Positions 1 through 11,965 are shown, counted from the stretch's first letter. The stretch: 64,000 nucleotides of DNA from Owenia fusiformis (GCA_903813345.2 CAIIXF020000012.1:33180572-33244571); one strand, 5' to 3'. Translations and numbers: made by a program. The notes: a model not told the origin generated them from the sequence alone.

Positions 1-15
1 GATCACATTTGCTGC

Positions 16-59
16 GAGTATTTTGTTCAAAACTCTATACGATTTTGAACAAAATACTC
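16..59. repeat. Perfect 17-bp hairpin, edge of a dispersed repeat
   Basis: Positions 16-32 (GAGTATTTTGTTCAAAA) and 43-59 are exact reverse complements around a 10-base loop. The right arm and the following CAATC/GGCCG-rich stretch (43-80) recur in similar form at 53705-53741, so this is probably an end of a dispersed repeat and not a gene signal. The family is not recognised. Confidence 0.6.
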
Positions 60-91
60 AATCACCCGGGCACCGGCCGAAATGTTTCCCA

Positions 92-405
92 ATGTTTATC
101 GGGATGCTATTGGTTTACTTTTTCTCGGATGATGCATGTCTCGCGTTCGAGTTTCATTTATCGTTGCGCGTCGTCATTTTAAAGTGGGGAATTGAGTCTA
201 AGGACGTGGTCAGGTTTTATCCTCAACACCAGAACTCCTGCTTTTTGCGGTTTCTTTCAGAACTCACTGTGTTAGGCAGATTTCAACCAATCATTTGGTA
301 CTTACTTATGTTTATTGGGATGCTATTGGTTCACTTTTTTCGGATGATGCGTGTGTCGCGTTCAAGTTTCATTTATCGTTGTGCATCGTCATTTCAATGT
401 GGGGA
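92..405. repeat. Diverged direct duplication of about 98 bp
   Basis: Segment 92-190 recurs as 308-405 with roughly 10 scattered differences. Both copies begin ATGTTTAT(C/T)GGGATGCTAT and end in GTGGGGA. The 118 bases between them are not repeated. Short open frames here do not resemble known proteins. Confidence 0.7.
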
Positions 406-562
406 ACGGAGTTCAATCAATACTGTAGTTTACTTTGCAGGATCCATATGTGGGTTGTATATTGTTCAGTTCTAAATGATGTGTTCAGTAAAATAGACCT
501 CACTATACCTTACAGTCTGTGGTACTATAAGTACTAACCAAAAAATTAAAAAGGCCTATTAG

Positions 563-1327
563 TTAAGGTCTCATGGAAGTTAACAGGAAGTGACAAAACA
601 AAAAATGACAAAGCCATGCTGGATTTTGAAAATTTTTTGAACCAAGATAACAGAGTTCTGTTTGGACCTCCAGTCAGTTTAACTAGTTCCACATATCATT
701 TATATGACCAGGAACACAGTTGAAATGGTCAGAATGACCATAAACATGATAGAATAACCTTTTCAGCCCTCTGAAAATGTGACTAAAAAATAGCTAAGAG
801 TAGGTGCTCAGGAAAGGTCACTGAACAGAATATTTTGACTTTTTCAGAAAATGTGCCCAATATATTGCTCTAAATGATACAATTCAAAAAAATTTGATAT
901 CATTCTTAGAAAAAGAAAAAATTGAAAAAAACTGAATTGAAAATCGATCTATTTTCCTTTTTACTACAGCCATTATTGTTTCAGACGATTTTTTAAAATT
1001 TCAAAGATTGTGTCATTTAGAGCAATATATTGGACACATATTCTGAAAAAATCAAAAGATTCTGTTCATTGACCTTTCCTGAGCACCTACTTTTAGCTAT
1101 TTTTCAGTCACATTTTCAGAGGGCTAAAAAGGTTATTTTATCATGTTTATGGTCATTCTGACCATTTCAATTGTGTTCCTGGTCATGTAAATGATATTTG
1201 GAACTAGTTAAACTGACTGGAGGTCCAAACAGAACTCTGTTATCTTGGTTCAAAAAATTTTCAAAATCCAGCATGGCTTTGTCATTTTTTGTTTTGTCAT
1301 TTCCTGTTAACTTCCATGAGACCTTAA
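563..1327. mobile_element. Foldback MITE with about 320-bp arms and TTAA ends
   Basis: The left arm (563 to about 890) and right arm (about 1010-1327) are reverse complements over essentially their full length with few mismatches. Only about 120 bases of AT-rich DNA lie between them. Both ends read TTAAGGTCTCATGG inward. TTAA could be a piggyBac-type target duplication or part of the terminal repeat. No transposase is present, so it is non-autonomous. The short minus-strand frame across the right arm is simply the repeat read in translation. Confidence 0.8.
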
Positions 1328-1596
1328 GTGGACATTCCTTGCCAGACCGTCTATCTTCGAATATGTAGCCATCTATAACCATATATATAATTTTCATGCT
1401 AAGCAAAACAACGAAAATGTTTTGATATGGTCAATATTAATCACGCAAGAATGTAGCGCTCAATTCCTGCAGATTGCCATCTTTTGAGATTTCCATGGCG
1501 TAGAATAATGGAAATAACGTCACAACGCATGCGAGTATATATTCAAGGGCAATCAAGTCGTTATGAACTTCACCGGATAACGTCCTGGTTGCTGAT

Positions 1597-1971
1597 TTAA
1601 GGTTCAGCTGGAAAGTAACATTTTTGTAAAAAATTGCTATACCTGCACATGTTATTTTCTGGTACAAAATTAAGTATGAAGGCATGTGTATATTTCCTTG
1701 CTTTTTTCAGGAAAGTATGACCACATTGTCTACTTTTAGTAAACCTGGAAACAGGTAAATGGTAGCTCCTGTGTTATCTGGAAACCTTGAAAGATAATTT
1801 AAAAAAATAGAAAGTGTGAAATATCAGAATTTCCAGGAGTTCCCATTGAACTCCCACCAGGTATACTAAAAGAAGACAATGTAATGATACTTTCCTGAAA
1901 AAAGCAGGGGAATAATATGTGCAGGTATAGCATTTTTTATACCAAAATGCTATTTTCCAGCTGTACCTTAA
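1597..1971. mobile_element. Second TTAAGGT-ended inverted-repeat element
   Basis: The left arm (1597-1750) and right arm (1850-1971) are inverted copies. They include a shared segment around CTTTTTTCAGGAAAGTAT; the left arm carries about 30 extra bases. The ends are TTAAGGT followed after six bases by TGGAAA, as in the element at 563-1327 (TTAAGGT then TGGAAG). I infer two families of one superfamily. It is non-autonomous. Confidence 0.65.
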
Positions 1972-3160
1972 GGGAACACTCATTCGATAATTGGAACCGC
2001 TTGTTAAATTCACTTTTATAAATTCACATTCATCAGGCTGTTTATGCAATGATGTGATGTCATGGGCCTTTGCATTCATGAGTTCCATTTTTGGCGGCCC
2101 TGTATGGTAGTGACGCCAAGCATGAATAAACTCATAGCACTTAGGCATCACTACTAAATATACTTATTCCCTGTCTCAAAGTAAAACAGGACGCATATGT
2201 GAGACAAATGCATTATATCCAGGAAAAGCACTCCTAGAGATGATAAAATAAATTGATTTGTGTTTTCCTGAGAATGTGTTTACATTTCTTTCAGATACGG
2301 CTTAACTACTACACACTTCGATTAGAATGAACAGAAAACTTATATAGAGTATCAATTATTTATTGTTACCATAACCTTTAGTTTACACATAGATTTTATG
2401 AAAAGAATGAAAATCATGAAAATATTAGAATGTTGAATGACCATAGGAGCGAATAAAGAATAGTCCCAAATGAGCCTTTGTTTTGATATGGGTATCTTCA
2501 AGAAGCATTGGCTCTCAGAGTGCTACATCGATATATTTGCCTTATATGGGCATGTCGTGATTACAAAATTCGAATTTAAACAGCCGCCATTTTGTTCACT
2601 TCAACATTTGAATCATGAATTTCGGTCTTATTTCTAAACGAAAAATTCCAGAACTCACAGGAAATGATCGAGATATTGGTTTGAATCTTTTGGTCTATTT
2701 TCTTAAAAATACATAGTCGGTCAAGGAGGATCGAAGCCAGGGTTCCAACTCGATATTCTTTAATCTCGAATTGATGCGGTAGTTTCCGATCCTGCCTGTA
2801 AATTCTTCTAATAGCCAATATTCTTGATTGTATTTTGTATTTATAACATGACTACGTGATACCCATAAATGGAACAGCCTCGGTTATGATTTCAGAAAAT
2901 GACATTTCGATGTTTCTATTGGTGGAAAATATCAAGTTTCGATCCTGGGATCAAAGCCTTCTCGGTTTGGTTCATGCAGCGACACGCGGACTCAACAAAG
3001 AATGACAAATGTTTGTCTTGTTGACAAAATTTTTATTTGTCAACGGAAAAGAATGTGTCCCTTAGAAATATCTCAAAATTACAGTTACTATGGATCAACC
3101 TTCAATAATAATGAACACAATCTTAAAAAGAAAGCGAATAAACTACACCCAAATATTCAT
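1972..3160. other. No gene recognised
   Basis: This is AT-rich DNA with short open frames only. No splice-bounded coding segment, known repeat end or RNA gene was seen. Confidence 0.5.
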
Positions 3161-3164
3161 TGCT

Positions 3165-3239
3165 CTTTTGACGATCTGTAAAAATATGAACAAATCCGTA
3201 AAGCATAGCGATGGTCAATCCGTAAAACGTAGCTATGGT
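3165..3239. repeat. Left remnant of the 25-bp minisatellite
   Basis: About three degenerate units of the motif (TCCGTAAAACATAGCGATGG type) end exactly at the boundary of the CACTA-like element. The array resumes at 8214. Bases 3237-3239 (GGT) match 8214-8216 (GGT) and form the inferred 3-bp target duplication. Confidence 0.75.
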
Positions 3240-3262
3240 CACTGGGTCAAATGATGTTAAAT

Positions 3263-3675
3263 ATACACAGGATTAACGTAGGATCCATTATGCATTTATC
3301 GTAAACCACCAAAAGTCTCCATAAATGCACATCTCTGATTTAGATAAGTGCATATAAATCCTTCCCACGTATTTATCTCATATACCATTAGTAAATGCTA
3401 GTGCAAATCCGATATTGCATTTACATCACATCCAGAAAACATTAGTTACGTATTTATAATTTATTAATGTGGGTTATAAATACATTGAATGCATTTGTGA
3501 AGCATTAATACCGATCTAACACATGTTTCAACTTTGAACCAGTTATGTAATTAACTAACATAGGTAAATACATCAAGGTATTTATCAAATTGAGACACAT
3601 TTAATGCAGATGAATTTAAGCATTTACTAGGGATTTAAATACATTCATCATAAATCCATGTCTAGGATTTATTGT
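3263..3675. repeat. Left subterminal motif cluster of the CACTA-like element
   Basis: At least a dozen copies of an AAATGCA/AAATACA core (often GTAAATGC, GCATTTAT or GTATTTAT) occur in both orientations within about 400 bp of the left end. In CACTA elements such clusters bind the accessory transposition protein. Confidence 0.6.
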
Positions 3676-4753
3676 ATCATTGAGAGGCATCCGGTTGTTC
3701 CCAGGGGGGGGGGGGTGTCAATGGGGAAGGGATGATTTAATTTGATGCTAGCTTAGGGTAGATTTGTAGCAATGTTTGGCCTTTACAATTTTTAATGTTT
3801 AACAACACACAGACAGTTATCAAATGAATCATATAATTTATTAAAGATAAATTTTGAAACAAACATATTGTTGCGATACGTATCTCTGAGTTGTAGGCTA
3901 GAGTAGTGTCTCAACTGAATGCTTTTATACATTTCCCTTGAGTAGAACAATGTCTAAATAGATAATCCGGTCCTTGGATGATGCACCAAACTTTGTAATG
4001 TAAGGAATCTCAACTATTTGTTTGTCTTGTCCCTCATTCTTGTAAACTGCTTCTAAAGCTTTCTCCTATTCCCTATTTATGTGGCCTCTTTTGTTAGCTG
4101 CTTCCTGTTTTGACTTGTTCTTGCATTGATTGCAGAAAGCAATCTATATTGCTCACCTACAAATAAAAGTGTAAACAGCAATATTAGAAAATCAAGGTTA
4201 AAGGTTAATTCTGAGAATTCATCTGACGGCTGACGGATTGATATACTACTCATGACCATGAATAGGGCCTGCCATTATTCCATTCATACTAAGATTAATT
4301 TGCCATAAAAAAAAGTATGCAAAGGCGTCAGTCGGCAGTTGAATCCGCGAATGCTACCAAATACAACTGACTAGTATTCCACAAAACAAACCCACGGGAC
4401 ATTCGGGAATTCAACTTCCGGCTAACGAATAAAGAAGGTTAGATCGTCAGCCGTCAGCCGGAAGTTAAATTCGTGAAGTTAATCTTTAACAAAGTAATGA
4501 ACCAACAAATTCAAAACGGAGTGAACTTGTTCAATATAATGCAATTTAAACTTACTCCTTACATTAGATATTGAATCTATATGGTGAGCCTTCCATCCCG
4601 TTGATGATCAAATCCATAAATTCCAATGGACACTACGACGCCAGCTCTATTCACGGGTTTGCGGTGTGTTGAGCTGTTCTGAGCATTTCATCATCAGTAG
4701 CATCAAATAACCTGGAACACAAACACAAGTGCTACACTTGTTATATTCTTTTA

Positions 4754-7545
4754 TGGAAGGTTCTATCTTGGGTCAACCTAGGTTCTATCCTGTGTCAACA
4801 TAGGTTCTATCTTGTGTCACAATTTAAAGGACTTGTTAAATTGTTTTATGAAAGGTTCTATCTTGTGTCGACCTAGGTTCTATCCTGTGTCAACATAGGT
4901 TCTATCTTGTGTCACAATTTAAAGTACTTGTTAAATTGTTTTATGAAAGGTTCTATCTTGTGTCGACCTAGGTTCTATCCTGTGTCAACATAGGTTCTAT
5001 CTTGTGTCACAATGTAAAGTACTTGTTAAATTGTTTTATGAAAGGTTCTATCTTGTGTCGACCTAGGTTCTATCTTGTGTCAACATAGATTCTATCTTGT
5101 GTCACGATTTAAAGTACGTGTTAAATTGTTTTATGAAAGGTTCTATCTTGTGTCGACCTAGGTTCTATCTTGTGTCAACATAGGTTCTATCTTGTGTCAC
5201 GATTTAAAGTACGTGTTATCTTGTTTTATGAAAGGTTTTATCTTGTGTCAGCCTAGGTTCTATCCTCTGTCAACATAGTTCTATCTTGTGGTACGATTCA
5301 AAGTACTTGTTATATTGTTTTATGAAAAGTTCTATCTTGTGTCAATCTAGGTTCTATCCTGTGTCAACATAGGTTCTATCTTGTGTCACAATTTAAGGTA
5401 CCTGTTATATTGTTTTATGAAAGGTTCTATCTTGTGTCAACATAGGTTCTATCCTGTGTCAAAATAGGTTATATCTTGTGTAACGATTTAAAGTACTTAT
5501 TATATTGTTTTATGAAAGGTTCTATCCTGTGTCAACATAGGTTCTATCTTGTGTCACAATTTAAAGTACCTGTTATATTGTTTTATGAAAGGTTCTATCT
5601 TGCGTCAACCTAGGTTCTATCCTGTGTCAAAATAGGTTATATCTTGTGTAACGATTTAAAGTACGTGTTAAATTGTTTTATGAAAGGTTCTATCTTGTGT
5701 CAACCTAGGTTCTATCCTGTGTCAACATAGGTTATATCTTGTGTCACGATTTAAAGTACGTGTTATATTGTTTTATGAAAGGTTCTATCTTGTGTCAACC
5801 TAAGTTCTATCCTGTGTCAACATAGGTTATATCTTGTGTCACGATTTAAAGTACGTGTTATATTGTTTTATGAAAGGTTCTATCTTGTGTCAACCTAGGT
5901 TCTATCCTGTGTCAACATAGGTTATATCTTGTGTCACGATTTAAAGTACGTGTTATATTGTTTTATGAAAGGTTCTATCTTGGGTCAACCTAGGTTCTAT
6001 CCTGTGTCAACATAGGTTATATCTTGTGTCACGATTTAAAGTACTGTACTTGTTATATTGTTTTATGAAAGGTTCTATCTTGTTTTAACATAGGTTCTAT
6101 CCTGTGTCAACATAGGTTATATCTTGTGTCACGATTTAAAGTACGTGTTCAATTGTTTTATGAAAGGTTCTATCTTGTGTCAACCTAGGTTCTATCCTGT
6201 GTCAACATAGGTTATATCTTGTGTCACGATTTAAAGTGCGTGTTATATTGTTTTATGAAAGGTTCTATCTTGTGTCAACCTAGGTTCTATCCTGTGTCAA
6301 CATAGGTTATATCTTGTGTCACGATTTAAAGTACGTGTTACTAGTATATTGTTTTATGAAAGGTTCTATCTTGTGTCAACCTAGGTTCTATCCTGTGTCA
6401 ACATAGGTTATATCTTGTGTCACGATTTAAAGTACGTGTTATATTGTTTTATATGAAAGGTTCTATCTTGTGTCAACCTAGGTTCTATCCTGTGTCAACA
6501 TAGGTTATATCTTGTGTCACGATTTAAAGTACGTGTTATATTGTTTTATGAAAGGTTCTATCTTGGGTCAACCTAGGTTCTATCCTGTGTCAACATAGGT
6601 TATATCTTGTGTCACGATTTAAAGTACTGTACTTGTTATATTGTTTTATGAAAGGTTCTATCTTGTTTTAACATAGGTTCTATCCTGTGTCAACATAGGT
6701 TATATCTTGTGTCACGATTTAAAGTACGTGTTCAATTGTTTTATGAAAGGTTCTATCTTGTGTCAACCTAGGTTCTATCCTGTGTCAACATAGGTTATAT
6801 CTTGTGTCACGATTTAAAGTGCGTGTTATATTGTTTTATGAAAGGTTCTATCTTGTGTCAACCTAGGTTCTATCCTGTGTCAACATAGGTTATATCTTGT
6901 GTCACGATTTAAAGTACGTGTTACTAGTATATTGTTTTATGAAAGGTTCTATCTTGTGTCAACCTAGGTTCTATCCTGTGTCAACATAGGTTATATCTTG
7001 TGTCACGATTTAAAGTACGTGTTATATTGTTTTATATGAAAGGTTCTATCTTGTGTCAACCTAGGTTCTATCCTGTGTCAACATAGGTTCTATCTTGTGT
7101 AACGATTTAAGATACTTGTTAAATTGTTTTATGAAACGTTCTATCTTGTATCAACTTAGGTTCTATCCTGTGTCAACATAGGTTTTATCTTGTGTCACGA
7201 TTTAAAGTACTTGTTATATTGTTTTATGAAGGTTCTATCTTGTGTCAACCTAGGTTCTATCCTGTGTCAACATAGGTTCTATCTTGTGTCACGATTTAAA
7301 GTACTTGTTATATTGTTTCATGAAAGGTTCTATATTGTGACAAACTAGGTTTTATCCTGTGTCAACATAGGTTCTATCTTGTGTTACAATTTAAGGTATA
7401 CTTATTAAATTGTATTATAAAAGGTGCTATCTTGTGTCAACCTAGGTTCTATCCTGTGTCAACATAAGTTCTATCTTGTGTTACGATTTAATAATACTCG
7501 TTAAATTGTTTTATGAAAGGTTCTATCTTGTGTCACCATAGTTTT
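4754..7545. repeat. 95-bp satellite with a 583-bp higher-order repeat
   Basis: There are about 29 head-to-tail units of about 95 bp. Each contains three versions of a 22-bp sub-repeat (AGGTTCTATCYTGTGTCAAC core) followed by a spacer ending TTGTTTTATGAAA. Unit-specific variants (TCTTGGGTC, TACTGTACTTG, TTACTAGTATATTG, TTATATGAAAGG) occur in the same order twice, offset by 583 bp (for example 5981 and 6564, 6341 and 6924). A six-unit block was therefore duplicated recently. The array lies wholly inside the CACTA-like element. Confidence 0.9.
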
Positions 7546-7897
7546 GTCTTGAGTCACACTTTAAGGTACCTACAAAAACGCTTCATGAAAAGAATAATAA
7601 ACTTCAATCCACTTTTTATAGAACAGTTTAATTCTGAAGATGGTAAAATACTTACTTTTTACAAAGCTGATGAAGATAAGTTCTATGCATACATCATTTC
7701 TCAAATCTTTTCATCATCGTATTTCGTAGAATCATGTTGATAGTTGGTATGTGACCGTTTGCAGAAATGAAATTTAAAAATCTTCAACAAGTCTCCCTAT
7801 CTTAACTGACATTATTTCGAATCTTCATAAACATACGACTGTGTATACACTACAACTGTGACCTACTTGTAATCTGATCATCTATAATGATGTGCCG

Positions 7898-8180
7898 TAA
7901 ATGCTCATCAGCGCATTAATGAACATCAGCACAGATTTTGATAAATGGTATGTTGTGTATTTACATAAATATGGTAAATGCAACTTTTTGTTGGATGCGC
8001 TCAGTCGATGATGTAACTTATTTATTTTCACCACAAATACGCCAACACATTAGCCACATTAATCTTAGTTTAATAAATCCCCATTGATGCACAGTAGTTC
8101 ATTTATGTGTAAATGCCATTTTGTATATTTTAATGCATTTACCTCATTTATTGGTTACATTTACAAGAAAGCATTTACAG
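7898..8180. repeat. Right subterminal motif cluster of the CACTA-like element
   Basis: The same GTAAATGC / GCATTTAC / CATTTATG motifs as at the left end crowd the last 300 bp before the right terminal repeat, in both orientations. Their presence at both ends and absence from the satellite core supports one element spanning 3240-8213. Confidence 0.6.
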
Positions 8181-8213
8181 GATTTGAACAGATTTATCCT
8201 TTTTGACCCAGTG

Positions 8214-9015
8214 GGTCATATCTGTAATAGCAATAGTCATATCCGTAAATCATAGCCATGGTCATATCCGGAAATCATAGCAATGGTCATATCCGGAAAT
8301 CATAGCAATGGTCATATCCGTAATAGCAATAGTCATCCGTAAATCATAGCCATGGTCATATCTGCAAATCATAGCAATTGTCATATCCGTAAAACATAGC
8401 TATGGTCATATCCGTACCGTAAAATATAGCAATGGTCATATCCATAAACATAGCGATGATCATATCCGTAAATCATAGCAATGGTCATATCCGTAAACAT
8501 AGCGATGGTCATATCCGTAAAATATAACAATGGTCATATCCGTAAAACATAGCGATTTTCATATCCGTAAGACATAGCGATGATCAGTAAAACGAGCGAT
8601 GGTCATTTCCGTAAAACATACCGATGGTCATATCAATAAAATACAGCAATGGTCATATCTGTAAAACATAGCAATGGTCATCCGTTAAACGTTGCGATGG
8701 TTATATCGGTAAAATATAGCAATGGTCATATCCGTTAAACGTTGCTATGGTTATATCCGCAAGACATAGCGATGGTCATATCCGTTAAACGTTGCGATGG
8801 TTATATCCGCAAGACATAGCGATGGTCATATCCGTAAAATATAGCAATGGTCATATCCGTAAAATATATATTCGTAAAATATAGTAATGGTCATATCCAT
8901 ATAATATAGCAATGGTTTATTCCTACAATAGCTGAAAAATAGTGATGGTTATAACCGTAAAACATAACAATGGTCATACTCGAAAAGCAATGGTTAAATC
9001 TTCGAAACATAGCAA
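8214..9015. repeat. 25-bp minisatellite, right portion
   Basis: About 30 degenerate units of GGTCATATCCGTAAAACATA plus GCAAT/GCGAT continue the array interrupted at 3239. It ends about 140 bp downstream of the stop codon of the gene at 9155-10438. Its only AATAAA on the minus strand (8916-8921) could serve that gene. Confidence 0.85.
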
Positions 9016-9154
9016 TGTGATGATCATTATCGGAGAGTGCGAGTTCTTTACCATAGATATTCAAAATGGAGGTCGAACTGGGTCGTTCTGGGTTATGATC
9101 AATATAGTCTTGATAGGTGTTCAAAATTGAGATCTGAATTCATATTAAGGATTT

Positions 9155-10438
9155 TTAAGCAAACAATAAAATATCGTGATAGCCATTATCAAAATGAGCA
9201 TATCTGTCCGAAAGACCTATCCACCGTCCCCCGTTATTCTTCTTTATTACGACTAAACTACATGTACCGCTCTTGTCAATTCTATTAAAAACCTCGCTGG
9301 TATCGCGTGCCTGTTTTCGTCCCAACCAATTCTTTGTATAGGCATAACTACCAAGATTCAAACGCGGTTTTAATGCTGCACGGCCAATCTTCGATTTATT
9401 ACTATCTACACTTGACGTGACAAAATTCCGACCGTCTTGGTCAAACATTCTATGCCCTCCACACATATTAGCAGTACTTGCCGTTCTTAGATTATACGCA
9501 ACAAGAAACCAATCGCGCCAATAAAACTTCTGTGTTAGCATATTGTAGCCATCCGTAACAAACTTTTCATGACTCTGTCCATACATATCGGCAGAAAATT
9601 TCCTAATATCGACCCCAGCTTGTTCATAGTATTTGTCTCTGACAGCCCTGTCAATGGTTTCGTAGTTAGATTTCACCGTTTGAATTCTTGTATTCCATGT
9701 AGCCGTATTGGTTTCTGCAAGTGCTTCAAATCCATTCACATGGTAATAGGCAAGTTCGATTTCAACTGCCTGCAGTAGTAGGCGCAAAATACCAAGCAGG
9801 AAATCTTGTGTTTTCTTTCGGTCATTTGCAGTATATCGCATCACCGATCTGCCTAGATTTTCTTGAAATACGCCTTGGTTTTGTGTTATTGCCTGGTACA
9901 GTTTTAAGGCACTTAGCTGGTAGACGCTGTTGTAGTTCACGATAAAAATTTGTTTCGAATTTGCAGTTGGTGGCGTAGTGGTGTACAAAGTGATGTATTG
10001 TGAATGCATCGCATTGATATTTTGCTCTATTTGACCAAAGTTTACAGCCACTTTCGTCCAGTCAATCAAGCGTTCAATATCATTGAATCGGCTATCGACT
10101 TTATTGAATCGGTTGTCAATTTTTTTCATCATGTCCTTCATGTACGCCAATTCTGCCGAATCTGCTGATGGAATGAAGGCCAAAACAAAACCAAGGAATG
10201 GACCAAGTGCCCCAAGGAATGGCGCCGTTGATGCAGCTACCTTTGTCAGTGTCTTTGCAAAATCTTTTTGGTTTATATAATCGAGGATCTCTTTTCCGGC
10301 CTCAAAACCTCTATCCACGTATTCCTTTTCAGTTGTCTGTATGGTCTCAGTCTGTGGTAGCAAAGTCAAAATAATGACTATTTGTAGCCATACGCTTAGA
10401 GGCAAGCCTAAAATAAAACAAAAAGTGTCAATCAACAA
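9155..10438 (-). CDS. Rapunzel/cephalotoxin-like secreted protein
   Basis: This is one long open frame of 427 codons. Residues 45-125 carry the features I associate with the Rapunzel / SE-cephalotoxin-like family: an amphipathic start, a glycine-rich hydrophobic stretch (about 70-91, APFLGALGPFLGFVLAFIP), then a helix with recurring D-x-R-F-N spacing. The rest is mostly helical with few cysteines. Residues 10-28 are hydrophobic and could be a secretion signal. However, codons 1-10 read like a pyrimidine-rich 3' splice site ending in AG at 10408. The true exon may therefore start at 10407, with the first signal-peptide residues in an unseen upstream exon. The family includes a cephalopod salivary toxin and zebrafish Rapunzel proteins of unclear function; toxicity cannot be inferred here. 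The frame is intact, and a possible poly(A) signal lies in the adjacent minisatellite. Confidence 0.7.
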   Translation of the reverse strand: MLIDTFCFILGLPLSVWLQIVIILTLLPQTETIQTTEKEYVDRGFEAGKEILDYINQKDFAKTLTKVAASTAPFLGALGPFLGFVLAFIPSADSAELAYMKDMMKKIDNRFNKVDSRFNDIERLIDWTKVAVNFGQIEQNINAMHSQYITLYTTTPPTANSKQIFIVNYNSVYQLSALKLYQAITQNQGVFQENLGRSVMRYTANDRKKTQDFLLGILRLLLQAVEIELAYYHVNGFEALAETNTATWNTRIQTVKSNYETIDRAVRDKYYEQAGVDIRKFSADMYGQSHEKFVTDGYNMLTQKFYWRDWFLVAYNLRTASTANMCGGHRMFDQDGRNFVTSSVDSNKSKIGRAALKPRLNLGSYAYTKNWLGRKQARDTSEVFNRIDKSGTCSLVVIKKNNGGRWIGLSDRYAHFDNGYHDILLFA

Positions 10439-10699
10439 ATGGTAAGATTGTTAATTGTAGGCTAAGTACAATTCTATAAAGAAAGTATAGGGTCTGTCAC
10501 ATTTGAATGGGGTGGTTAGCAATGAAATACAAACGTCGAGATACTGAACAGATCGAACCTATGTAATTATCTTTATATTTATACATTTTACTGTTGTTCA
10601 TCTGAAAGCTCTGTAAGTGATGTTTGAGATATATTCATACAGATGTAATGAGAGAATCATTCCTAAAACTTTGAAATCTATTTGTCAACTGATTTACCA
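10439..10699. other. Possible upstream intron of the Rapunzel-like gene
   Basis: No coding segment was recognised. If the splice acceptor at 10408 is used, this stretch is intronic, and the first exon lies further right and was not found. Confidence 0.35.
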
Positions 10700-11965
10700 G
10701 GAAACATGTAGATAAGACACTACAGAGTAGATTTTAGGATGGAAATCCAAACTTGCCACCTATAAATTTACCCAGAATGCAGAAAATGCTAAGAATCATC
10801 CGTGGAATTTTGATATTGATCCCTCAAACTGTTAACCTGAAAATGCAAAGACAAGAGTTTACAGGCAAGGTTTTAGGACGGAAAATCCAAAATGGTTGCC
10901 TTACATTCACCCATAATGCCTAAAAACAGTAACCAGTTCTAGATTTTCATACTAGGAAACATTTCTGAAAATTTGATATCGATTCGTCAAATGGCTTTCC
11001 TGAGAATGAGTAGACAAGACTTAACAGACACAATTTTCCGAAATGGCCATCGTAAAATTTACCCAGAATGGCGAAGAACTAATCAGTTCTAGATTTTCAT
11101 AATAAGAATCATCAGTGAATATTTGAAATTGATTCTTCAAACGGTTAACCTCAAAACGTGTAGACAAAACTTTACAGACAAGATTTTAGGACGTAAAATA
11201 CAAAATGGCTGATCAATTCCAGATTTTCTTTCTAAACATCATCCCTAAAAATTTGAAAATGAATCCGTTCAATGTTTATCCTGAAAATGAATAGACAAGA
11301 CTTTACAGACACGATTTTAGGACGGAAAATCCAAAATGGCTGCTTTATCATTTACCCACTTTGCCGAAAAACTGATCAATTCGAGATTTTCTTTGTAAAT
11401 ATCACCCCTCAAAATTTGAAATCGATCCGTTTAATAGTTATCTTGAAAATGAGTAGACAAGACTTTTTTAACACGGAAAATCCCATATGTCTGCCTAAAA
11501 AATTACCAAGAACGTTCAAAAATTAACCAGTTCTAGATTTTCATACTAAAAATCATTCTTGGAAATTTGTATTTGATCCCTCGAATGATTACTGACAAGA
11601 AAATGCAAAGACAATACTTTGCAGACAAGAATTCAGGACGGAAAATCCCAAATAGCTGCCTTTTCATTTACCCAAAATGTCCAAAAACATATCAGTTCTA
11701 GATTTTTATACTGAAAATAATCCCTCAAAATTTGAAATCAATCCGTCAAATGGTTATCTTGAAAATGAGTAGACAAGACTTTACAGACACGATTTAAGGA
11801 CGGCAAATTCAGTGTCTGCCTTGACCCGGATTGCCGAAATACTAATCAGTTCGAGAATTTCATACTATGAATCATTCCTGAAAATTTGAAATTGATCACT
11901 TGAAAATGCGTAGAGAAGACTTTAAGGACAAGATTTTAGGACAAAAAATGCAAAATGGCCAACAC
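10700..11965. repeat. Degenerate satellite of about 150 bp
   Basis: About nine diverged units are marked by ATTTTAGGACGGAAAATCCA near 10735, 10872, 11032, 11182, 11316, 11470, 11630, 11792 and 11932, spaced 134-162 bp. Each unit also holds an ACAAGACTTTACAGACA segment and a TTCTAGATTTTCATACT segment. Divergence suggests an old array. It has no coding potential. Confidence 0.8.

Larger units (their letters stand above)
3240..8213. mobile_element. CACTA-like (EnSpm-type) non-autonomous DNA transposon
   Basis: The ends are a perfect 12-bp terminal inverted repeat, CACTGGGTCAAA at 3240-3251 and its complement at 8202-8213. GGT flanks both sides. Removing the element plus one GGT rejoins the 25-bp minisatellite in register, which independently supports both boundaries. 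CACTG ends, a 3-bp duplication and many short subterminal motifs in both orientations are the known hallmarks of the CACTA/EnSpm superfamily. No transposase was recognised in the 4974 bp; most of the interior is a 95-bp satellite (4754-7545). A smaller inverted repeat sits at 4408-4477 (arms with AACTTCCGGCT), and a 12-base G run is at 3704-3715. The superfamily is inferred from end structure alone. Confidence 0.75.

Noticed and set aside
1167-1406. 79-codon minus-strand frame containing a PLKVSWKL phrase that resembles one at 1774-2151
   Set aside because: The shared phrase is the translated TTAAGGT terminal repeat of the two MITEs, not protein homology.
8214-9015. CRISPR-like regular repeats (also 4754-7545)
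   Set aside because: Units are contiguous with no unique spacers, and the DNA is eukaryotic. These are minisatellites.
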